Of a DNA stretch of 64,000 nt, positions 57,263 through 64,000 are shown in pieces. The notes under the pieces are model-generated. The model saw nothing but the letters and a program-made list of their open reading frames with translations, ran no database searches and was not told where the DNA came from. The position numbers were made by a program, and so were the translations under genes. How positions within the stretch are numbered: position 1 is the stretch's first letter; each line of letters opens with the position of its first letter. This DNA is from Flavobacterium poyangense (GTDB lineage: Bacteria; Bacteroidota; Bacteroidia; Flavobacteriales; Flavobacteriaceae), in contig NZ_JAALLN010000006.1 of NCBI RefSeq assembly GCF_011751075.1, positions 207,359 through 271,358 of the forward strand, given 5' to 3'.

Positions 57263-59950
57263 ATGAACAAATTATTTTGTTTGATAGCCTTTTTGTGTAC
57301 CTGTATGGCCTCTTCGCAAAGTATTCGTTTTGATGGTTTTATTCAGGACGAACAAAAGAATCCGTTGGAAATGGCCAATATCATGGCTATAAATGCGGCA
57401 ACAAAGGCAATGGATTCCTATGGGATTACAAATGATAAAGGAAAATTTCAGCTGACACTAAAACCCAACACTTCTTATATCGTTAAGGTGAGTTATCTCG
57501 GTATGAAATCGAAGGAAATTAAAATGACAACACAAACTACAAATTTGGTGCAAAATATTGTCATGGATAGCGGTGGAATTGAACTGGAAGGAGTTGAAAT
57601 TGTACGTGAGATGCCTGTTTCTATAAAAGGAGATACCATTGTGTACAATGCCGATTCTTTTAAAACAGGAACAGAAAAGAAACTCGAAGACGTTCTGAAA
57701 AAGCTTCCGGGCGTTGAGGTAAATGCCGACGGACAAATTGAAGTGGAAGGAAAAAAAGTCTCTAAGTTGATGGTTGAAGGAAAAGATTTCTTTGATGGAG
57801 ATACTAAATTAGGAGTAAAAAATATTCCGGCAGACGCGATCGATAAAGTTCAGGTACTGCGAAATTACAATGAAGTAGGAGCTTTGAAAGGTTTGGAGAA
57901 TGATCAGGATAACGTGGCAATGAACATTAAACTGAAAGAAGGGAAAAAAAACTTTTGGTTTGGTGAGGTGACTGCCGGAACCGGTGTTGGAGAATTGGAC
58001 AGCAGATATGTTATTGATCCTAAATTGTTTTATTACAGTCCAAAGTACAGTGTCAATTTAATTACAAATTTTAATAATATTGGGGAATTACCGTTAACGG
58101 CACAAGACTATTTTAAGTTCACTGGCGGGTTTAAAAGTATGATGAAAAAAGGAGGAAGTAATTTTACGGTTTCTTCAAATGACTTGGGTATTTCGCTTTT
58201 GCGAAACAATCGCGCAAAAGAAATCGAAACCAAATTCGGAGCAACAAATTTTGCCTATTCAGTAACAAAAGAGTGGAATATTAGTGGTTTCGGAATACTT
58301 TCTTCCTCAAAAACAGATCTGGAAACCAAATCTCAGACCACAATTTTAGATTCCGGAGATCAGCAGAAAAGGAATGAAACAGCCCATCAGAAGAATAATC
58401 TGGGACTTTTCAAATGGAGTTCAAGTTATAAACCCAATACAAAACTTCAGTTGGATTATGATATTTTAACCAAATTATCTAAACAGGAGGAAAATACAGA
58501 TTTGTTGCGCGAATCTATCGTAGGCGGCACTGCTGCAACAGAAACAATTCTAACGACGAAAAAACAAGATCCGACTTCCATAAACCAAAATTTGAGTTTG
58601 TATTACACCCACAGCAGTAAAAATATCTTTGCTTTTGAAATGCAGCATTTGTACCAGGATGAAAATCCTTTTTATAATGCCAATTTGCAATCGCAGCCCT
58701 TTGTATTGTCAGGTTATACTTCGGGGCAACAGCGAAACGATCTCAATCAGAATCGATTTGTGAAAACCAATAAAATAGATGCAAAGCTGGATTATTATTA
58801 TGTACTGACACCAAAAAGCAACATCAATATTACGTTAGGAAATACTTATTCTTATCAGGATTTCAATTCGCATATCTTTCAAATCTTGGACAATGGAGAC
58901 CAAAATGACCTGAATGATCCGGAAAATAACAATCAGGTAAAATATAATTTTAATGATGTGTTTTTAGGATTTCACTACAAGATTCTAACGGGTAAATTTA
59001 CATTGACTCCCGGTTTTAGTGTTCATTCTTATGTTATGAAAAATGAACAGCTGGGAACCGATTACTCAAGGAATTTTACGAAAGTATTGCCGGATTTTTT
59101 CGCTTTGTATCAAATCAAAAAATCAGAATCATTAACGTATACCTTTGCATTAACCAATGATTTTACAGATATTAATCAATTGGCTTCCGGTTATGTTTTG
59201 TCAGATTACAGTAGTTTATTCCGCGGAAATCGATACTTAGAAAACGCAACTTCACAAGTGCATTCCTTGCGTTATTTTAAATACAATATGTTTAATTTTG
59301 AGAATATTTTTGCTAATGCGACGTATACCAAAAAGGTAGATGCCGTAAAAACTGAGGCAGATTTCACAGGAATCAATCAATCGTCAACTCCATATAATTC
59401 TAATCTTGCTGATGAGACTTTTTCCGGAATGGTAAATTATGGACGTTCGTTTTTAAAGAATTACAAAGCCTCGGTTAATGCCAGCTTTAATTGGTCAAAA
59501 TTTAATAATATTCAAAATAATGTATTGGCAACCAGAGAAAGTTTTGTTCAAAGTTATACCGTAAAAGCCGCAACAAATTACAAAGATTTACCCAACATCG
59601 AATTTGGATATAATGCTTTAATTAACCAATATAGCGGTTCAACCTTTTATACCGACAAACCTTTTGCACGATTGGATTATTATTTTTTGGATAGCTTTTC
59701 CTTTGTTTCAGAATACGAATTCTATCATTATTACAATTCGGATAAAGCAGTCGATAACGAGTATGATTTTTTAAGTGCGAGCTTAATTTATCAAAAAAAG
59801 GATAGTAAGTGGGAATATAAAATAGCGGTTACCAACTTGTTAAACACCAGATACCTTAATGATGACAACTTCTCTCAGTTTTCTACAAGAGTATCACAAT
59901 ACACGGTTCAGCCCCGTTATATTATGTTTTCGATGAAATACAATTTATAG
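57263..59950 (+). CDS. TonB-dependent receptor-like outer-membrane protein (GLPGLI partner)
   Basis: This 895-residue protein has a signal peptide (FCLIAFLCTCMASSQ). A CarboxypepD_reg-like domain follows (about 22-105, FIQDEQKNPLEMANIM, DSYGITNDKGKFQLTL, SYLGMKSKEI), then a plug-like domain (LEDVLKKLPGVEVNADGQIEVEGKKVSKLMVEGKDFFDG, about 140-180). The large C-terminal barrel ends in RYIMFSMKYNL. The plug resembles the outer-membrane-beta-barrel family often found with GLPGLI proteins rather than classical siderophore receptors. Its ligand is unknown. It is on the same strand and 156 bases downstream of the GLPGLI gene. Confidence 0.85.
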   Translation: MNKLFCLIAFLCTCMASSQSIRFDGFIQDEQKNPLEMANIMAINAATKAMDSYGITNDKGKFQLTLKPNTSYIVKVSYLGMKSKEIKMTTQTTNLVQNIVMDSGGIELEGVEIVREMPVSIKGDTIVYNADSFKTGTEKKLEDVLKKLPGVEVNADGQIEVEGKKVSKLMVEGKDFFDGDTKLGVKNIPADAIDKVQVLRNYNEVGALKGLENDQDNVAMNIKLKEGKKNFWFGEVTAGTGVGELDSRYVIDPKLFYYSPKYSVNLITNFNNIGELPLTAQDYFKFTGGFKSMMKKGGSNFTVSSNDLGISLLRNNRAKEIETKFGATNFAYSVTKEWNISGFGILSSSKTDLETKSQTTILDSGDQQKRNETAHQKNNLGLFKWSSSYKPNTKLQLDYDILTKLSKQEENTDLLRESIVGGTAATETILTTKKQDPTSINQNLSLYYTHSSKNIFAFEMQHLYQDENPFYNANLQSQPFVLSGYTSGQQRNDLNQNRFVKTNKIDAKLDYYYVLTPKSNINITLGNTYSYQDFNSHIFQILDNGDQNDLNDPENNNQVKYNFNDVFLGFHYKILTGKFTLTPGFSVHSYVMKNEQLGTDYSRNFTKVLPDFFALYQIKKSESLTYTFALTNDFTDINQLASGYVLSDYSSLFRGNRYLENATSQVHSLRYFKYNMFNFENIFANATYTKKVDAVKTEADFTGINQSSTPYNSNLADETFSGMVNYGRSFLKNYKASVNASFNWSKFNNIQNNVLATRESFVQSYTVKAATNYKDLPNIEFGYNALINQYSGSTFYTDKPFARLDYYFLDSFSFVSEYEFYHYYNSDKAVDNEYDFLSASLIYQKKDSKWEYKIAVTNLLNTRYLNDDNFSQFSTRVSQYTVQPRYIMFSMKYNL

Positions 59951-60046
59951 TATTTTAATCACTAAAAAATAGAAATTTGTGACTTCAATTTTAGTAAGAA
60001 TAAAATATCTTTGCGCTCAATAGTAATAACCCAAAAAAATAAGAGC

Positions 60047-62263
60047 ATGCGCAATTTTATATGGAGTTTTTTAGTTTTTTTCTGTTTCATGTCCGGTTCA
60101 TTTTGTCAGACAAAAAGTATTGAGAAAGGAACTTATTTGTCAACAAACAGCGGGCAAAAAATCAAGTTAAATTTATTAGAGGACAACAAGTACGAATTGA
60201 TATTGTATTCGGGGGACTATACAATAAAAGGAGATTCATTACTGTTCTCCCAAAATAAGTTAGCCGAAGAGGGGTTTGAACTTACTTTTGTAAAGGATAA
60301 AAAAGCAAAAAAAATAAAAATTAATTTCGTTGACCCTTCTTTTTATCCTTTTTATATAGGAACGCAAAAAGGAGATGCAGAAGTTCAATATCAGAAATTG
60401 TATGATATTAAGGCAAAAATAGATCCGGAATGGAAAGATGCCGATGTAGCATTTGATATTGACAAATGTGATTTTTTGTATTTGGTAGTAGAAGGTTATC
60501 AAACCAAAACCAAACTTTACAAATATGCCTTACCAAAAGACGTTGCAGAAATAACAGTCAAATACAGTCCGGATCTTGAGAGCGATTTAAAGATCACTGG
60601 TTTTTTAGACAGAAAAACAAATCAGTTTCGCATTTCAGATAAAGGAGGAAAAAATCCGCTGGTTTTTGTGAATGAAAAAGACAATAAGCCGGACAATGAA
60701 GTAAAAGTTACCGCAATAGAAAGCCAGAATATTTCAAATTGGACTTACCCCGGCAAAGAACCGCTGGCCGATGAAAATTTTGATACTGATGTAGCTTCTG
60801 CAGATACTATTGTGGCAGATACTACTGCCGTTGCCTATTCATATGAGGCTCCAAAAGTTGACTTTAAACTTAAAATCGAAAGCAATTTAAAGGAGGCTGT
60901 AGCAGCGACTAAAAATTCAAAAACAAAATTCCTGGTGGTTTATGCAGACAGCAAAAATCCTTCCGCCAAAGCCAATTTTGATCAATTTGTTAAAGATCAG
61001 GAAACAGAGGTTGCAAATACGATGTACGACTCTTATAATGCCGAATTGGATGTTTTTAATTATTATTTGGCAACAGCCGAGGATAAAAAATGGCTTAAAA
61101 ATAATAAGCTGTCAACCAACCCTGCTGTGATTATTTTAAACGGTGATGGCGATGTTCTGGCCAGTTCGGAATCTACTTTAGAAGACCAAAAGTATAAATT
61201 CAATACGTATAGTGATTTTTATAAACAGGTGCAGGGAAAAGATGCTTTTTTTACTTTTAATAAAGTAGCTAAAAACAAAAAAGCCAAAGTAGATGATTTG
61301 ATTTTGGCGTTTAATAAAGCATCCATTTTATCCGATAACGTATCAGGTTATGAGACGGAAGAAACTGAGGAAGGCTTTAAATTTGTAAAAGCGACATTGG
61401 ATAAAAAAGAAGTGCTTCAATTGTGGAAAAAAGTAATAGAAGCCCGTCAAAAAGACACAAAACCCAATTTGTTTTTAGTTGAAGCAATCCTGAAGGAAAT
61501 TAATAATCAAGGATTTTACAAGTTGTTTTTTAAGGAAGACAAGTTGCTTGACAGCACCGATTTTCTTTCGATCGATTATCTAATTAAACATTATGATGCC
61601 ATTGAAGCAACAAAAGGGCAAGTTGGAGAAGGGTATAGCAGCCCGGTAAACATTTCTTTGATGGATCAAATTTCAGGAGCTTTGTACACAAATGGATATG
61701 GTTTGGGTGGCGAAGGTGTTGATAAAGCAAATAAGAATCAGATCATTAAGACTTTTAGAAAGTTAATCGCATTAGGTACTTACAGCTTTTATTGTTATAA
61801 AAGTTATTTTGCCATTCTTGAGGAAGACCCTGCCTATGTGAAAGAATTCAGTGGTTTCTTTAATTCGTATTTAGCGTTAGAAAAGGGGAATCCGTTTGAA
61901 AGATTAGACGAGTTATACAAAACATTTGACAATTCTAGCGAGTTTTCTTTTGAAGGATGGAATTCCTTAAAAGAATATTATTCAGGTCTGTGCAATTCGG
62001 CAGCCTGGAAAGTGGTTTTAAACCCTGAAAATACCGATTTTGTAAAGCCTGCAATTAACTGGTCAGAATACAGTTTGATTGTAACGAAAAACAACCCTTA
62101 TTATTTAGATACCTTAGCACAGCTGTACTACAAAGACGGACAAAAAGAAAAAGCGATTGAAACGCAGAAAAAAGCACTGCAATATTCTGTTACGATTCAG
62201 GAAGAAGGGACCGTAAACGATATGAAGACCGTTCTGGAAAAAATGGAAAACGGGACTTATTAG
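60047..62263 (+). CDS. Large secreted protein with thioredoxin-like and TPR-like regions
   Basis: Product of 738 residues from the ATG at 60047 (signal peptide WSFLVFFCFMSGSFCQ). I do not recognise the whole. Residues about 290-400 look like a thioredoxin fold without the active cysteines (KFLVVYADSKNPSAKANFDQF; KWLKNNKLSTNPAVIILNGDG), where redox-active relatives have C-x2-C. The C-terminal end (YYLDTLAQLYYKDGQKEKAIETQKKALQYS, about 695-725) is one TPR-like unit. It probably is periplasmic. It follows the receptor gene by 96 bases and may belong to the same group; its function is unknown. Confidence 0.7.
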   Translation: MRNFIWSFLVFFCFMSGSFCQTKSIEKGTYLSTNSGQKIKLNLLEDNKYELILYSGDYTIKGDSLLFSQNKLAEEGFELTFVKDKKAKKIKINFVDPSFYPFYIGTQKGDAEVQYQKLYDIKAKIDPEWKDADVAFDIDKCDFLYLVVEGYQTKTKLYKYALPKDVAEITVKYSPDLESDLKITGFLDRKTNQFRISDKGGKNPLVFVNEKDNKPDNEVKVTAIESQNISNWTYPGKEPLADENFDTDVASADTIVADTTAVAYSYEAPKVDFKLKIESNLKEAVAATKNSKTKFLVVYADSKNPSAKANFDQFVKDQETEVANTMYDSYNAELDVFNYYLATAEDKKWLKNNKLSTNPAVIILNGDGDVLASSESTLEDQKYKFNTYSDFYKQVQGKDAFFTFNKVAKNKKAKVDDLILAFNKASILSDNVSGYETEETEEGFKFVKATLDKKEVLQLWKKVIEARQKDTKPNLFLVEAILKEINNQGFYKLFFKEDKLLDSTDFLSIDYLIKHYDAIEATKGQVGEGYSSPVNISLMDQISGALYTNGYGLGGEGVDKANKNQIIKTFRKLIALGTYSFYCYKSYFAILEEDPAYVKEFSGFFNSYLALEKGNPFERLDELYKTFDNSSEFSFEGWNSLKEYYSGLCNSAAWKVVLNPENTDFVKPAINWSEYSLIVTKNNPYYLDTLAQLYYKDGQKEKAIETQKKALQYSVTIQEEGTVNDMKTVLEKMENGTY

Positions 62264-62270
62264 AATTTAA

Positions 62271-62311
62271 AAAGAGGGAGTCACAAATTAGGAGGACTCC
62301 CTTTCTTTTTT
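62271..62311 (+). terminator. Terminator after the large secreted protein gene
   Basis: Stem AAAG-GGGAGTC/GACTCCC-CTTT with a 12-base loop, then CTTTCTTTTTT, 8 bases after the stop. Confidence 0.88.
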
Positions 62312-62337
62312 ATAGTAGAACAAATGTATTATTAGTT

Positions 62338-62881
62338 TTAACGATAAATTCCATCACCAATGTTTTCAATCAAGGTCCATTTGCCTTTACTTTTTACCAA
62401 AATTAATATGGAGGTTCTGTCGGTATCTTTATAATCAGTTGTGATTGATTTTATAATAAAAACGGTTATAAAAGGCAACACATTATTCGATTGCAAAAAC
62501 AGGCCCAACTTCAGTATATATTGTCTGTTTGCTTTTTTTACTGACTAAAATTATTATGTGGTCGTCAAATAATTTAGTTACCTTAACATCGTTCAGTTTT
62601 TTCGGATTATTGATCATATAAAGATTTGCCGTTTTCGCATATCTTCTAAAACATAGAATTTCTTTTGGTTTAGCAACATTGACAATTTTAAATGTGTCAA
62701 AATAAATCGCCCCATCTTTTATATCATAATTATCCTTTATAATATATTTTTTAGAATCAAATTTAAACTGGTACAAATAATTATCCAATTTAAAAAAAAG
62801 TGTGTCCTTAATTTTTTCTTGGGCTTTTAAAACGTTCATGGAAAATATAGACAGAATAACAACTAAAGCATGTATCTTCAT
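62338..62881 (-). pseudogene. Secreted protein gene with a probable +1 frameshift near its 3' end
   Basis: The first part (62483-62881) is an intact frame of 132 residues with a signal peptide (MKIHALVVILSIFSMNVLKAQ) and a beta-rich body (KYIIKDNYDIKDGAIYFDTFKIV). It stops at 62483-62485. In the +1 frame starting at about the T5 run (62495-62499 on the + strand is A5), an open stretch to 62338 encodes FIIKSITTDYKDTDRTSILI, then LVKSKGKWTLIENIGDGIYR. This looks like genuine protein and continues the same strand. Together they would give about 180 residues. It could be a real mutation, slippage, or a sequencing error. The family is unknown. Confidence 0.5.
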
Positions 62882-62896
62882 AACTAAAAAATAATA

Positions 62897-64000
62897 TTAA
62901 TTTGGACATGGTGCCATTTTGCTTAAAAGTGCAGCTCTATTGGCAAGTTTGTCAATTTCTTCTTTTTCATTTGCTGGTAAATCTACCCAAGTTCTAACAT
63001 TGTTCTCTTTTAAACCTCCCCAGGCTAAAGCTTCATAAAAAGCATCATTCGGTTCTTCGTCGTAATAGTTTGTATACTTTTTATAATCTTCAGTAAGCAC
63101 ATTTTCATGAAACTCTTTAAGAGCTTCTTTCATACTTGATAAATATAACTCTGCCATAGTGCTGTGGTGATTTCCATATTTTTGATACACTTCATTAAAG
63201 GCTAACGATTCCGGAATATTTTTTCTAGTGTACAATTTACTGATTATATCAGCATGAATATATTCATGTAAAATAGTTCTAGCCAAATCAAGAGCTGATT
63301 GGTTATTTGACCTAGAAGTACTAATCACAATATTTATTAAAGATGCATTTATTTTACTATTGTACGTAGTTTCACCATTTGATTCAACTAAATTTCCATT
63401 TGCGTCTTTGAACATTACTTTATCTACAGAACTAATTTTTATATTAAACTCTGATTCACCAGCAAAATTAGATAATAATTTTTGCACGAATGAATCTCCA
63501 TTTTTATTTAATAAGTCATTCAGGCATTTTGCTTTTCCAATAAGTTCATCAATAATTTGAACTTTTGCATCGGTTTGATCCTCCTCTCCACTTCCGCCGT
63601 CCGGAGGAGGGACTTCTTTATCTTTATTCGTTTCGTTTCTAATGACACATTCCCACCACTCATCTAGTATTCTTTGCCGCTCTGCTTCGGAAATATATAA
63701 AAAATCTTCACTATAAGGACAGTCCTCCATAATCGTTTCAGATTTGATACGGCGTTTTTTAATTGGCTTTTTGCCATTCTCAGAAATTAATGTATTTGTT
63801 TGATTGTAGGTGTGATACCATTTTACGGTCGCTTCATTTGCTTTTGGAGAAAAGGTAACTTTCAACTTATAATCAAAATTACTGCTACCTTTTTTTTGGG
63901 TTACCAGTAGATAAGATCTTAGTAAATAACCAGAGTTGTTTTTTCTGGCTAGATTTTTTACAAAAATGGGCCGTTCTGTAATAAATGGGACAGTTAAGGT
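62897..64000 (-). CDS. Protein with an HEYIH metallopeptidase-like motif, N-terminus beyond the window
   Basis: The frame is open without a stop from 62897 to the window end at 64000 (phase 0), so the 5' part is missing; a TTG at 63863-63865 is not a credible start. Visible residues: an N-terminal beta-rich part (ERPIFVKNLARKNN, SYLLVTQKKGSSNFDYKLKVTF), a basic KKRRIKSE stretch, and an acidic Gly-rich linker (PPPDGGSGEEDQ). The C-terminal domain has HEYIH at 63254-63268, a zinc-metallopeptidase HExxH pattern in a LARTILHEYIHADII helix, and a second histidine cluster GNHHSTMAE about 30 residues later. Possibly a secreted or effector-type zincin; the identity is unknown. Confidence 0.6.
   Translation of the reverse strand, partial: TLTVPFITERPIFVKNLARKNNSGYLLRSYLLVTQKKGSSNFDYKLKVTFSPKANEATVKWYHTYNQTNTLISENGKKPIKKRRIKSETIMEDCPYSEDFLYISEAERQRILDEWWECVIRNETNKDKEVPPPDGGSGEEDQTDAKVQIIDELIGKAKCLNDLLNKNGDSFVQKLLSNFAGESEFNIKISSVDKVMFKDANGNLVESNGETTYNSKINASLINIVISTSRSNNQSALDLARTILHEYIHADIISKLYTRKNIPESLAFNEVYQKYGNHHSTMAELYLSSMKEALKEFHENVLTEDYKKYTNYYDEEPNDAFYEALAWGGLKENNVRTWVDLPANEKEEIDKLANRAALLSKMAPCPN

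Overview
The window looks like chromosomal DNA from a Flavobacterium-type member of the Bacteroidota. It is AT-rich and carries lineage-typical families: a 287-residue RpoD-like primary sigma factor, exosortase XrtF with its partner, GLPGLI and DUF5686 proteins, a DUF4249/TonB-receptor locus, the TamL lipoprotein, a PorT-like barrel, and many promoters with the Bacteroidota TAnnTTTG -7 box. No tRNA, rRNA, transposase, phage or CRISPR array was seen. Most genes are core housekeeping genes.

Layout. 1-2.1 kb: the 3' end of a DNA/RNA non-specific endonuclease, rpe, and the primary sigma factor. 2.1-4.6 kb: a lipoprotein, an ECF sigma factor, and a protein that combines one inner-membrane helix, a long linker and a C-terminal beta-barrel-like domain. 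4.7-11.3 kb: a four-gene envelope operon (secreted protein, STN-domain TonB receptor, DUF4249 lipoprotein, MG2/plug-like protein) closed by a strong terminator. 11.8-15.0 kb: pnp, rpsO and a free methionine sulfoxide reductase. 15.1-16.1 kb: the XrtF pair. 16.1-19.1 kb: a cysteine-rich metal-handling cluster (HYC_CC_PP protein, TonB receptor, HMA-domain protein). 19.2-19.9 kb: a DedA protein.

20.5-26.2 kb is the elongasome operon mreB-mreC-mreD-mrdA-rodA on the minus strand, preceded by purH. 27.9-30.5 kb holds an ABC permease and a zinc alcohol dehydrogenase. 30.8-38.4 kb holds a lipoprotein, accD, fbaA, tamL, a divergent trmH-type methyltransferase, porT and ubiE/menG. 38.9-43.9 kb holds folA, a 2TM protein, a glycogen-binding-like protein, thyA, a bifunctional nuclease, etfA and etfB. 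44.8-53.8 kb holds pdhB, a DUF5686 protein, an acyltransferase, an AlkA-like glycosylase, soluble pyrophosphatase and membrane pyrophosphatase. 53.8-56.0 kb holds an orphan HigA-type antitoxin, a deoxynucleoside kinase and a secreted protein. 56.2-62.3 kb holds a GLPGLI protein, a TonB receptor-like barrel and a large secreted protein. The window ends with a probably frameshifted secreted protein and a truncated gene with an HEYIH metallopeptidase motif.

Intergenic space is unusually full of inverted-repeat elements: CACGCAGATTT type, CCTTTGCG/CGCAAAGG type, AACACATAG type, TTTTAGATTT type and cacgaatt type. Clear rho-independent terminators follow many genes. The most interesting items are the sigma/trans-envelope barrel module, the pnp leader hairpin with a loop lacking G, the metal cluster, the likely etf operator, the cysteine-rich tail on the membrane pyrophosphatase, a terminator with no gene in front of it, and relic or frameshifted genes near higA and at 62.3-62.9 kb.
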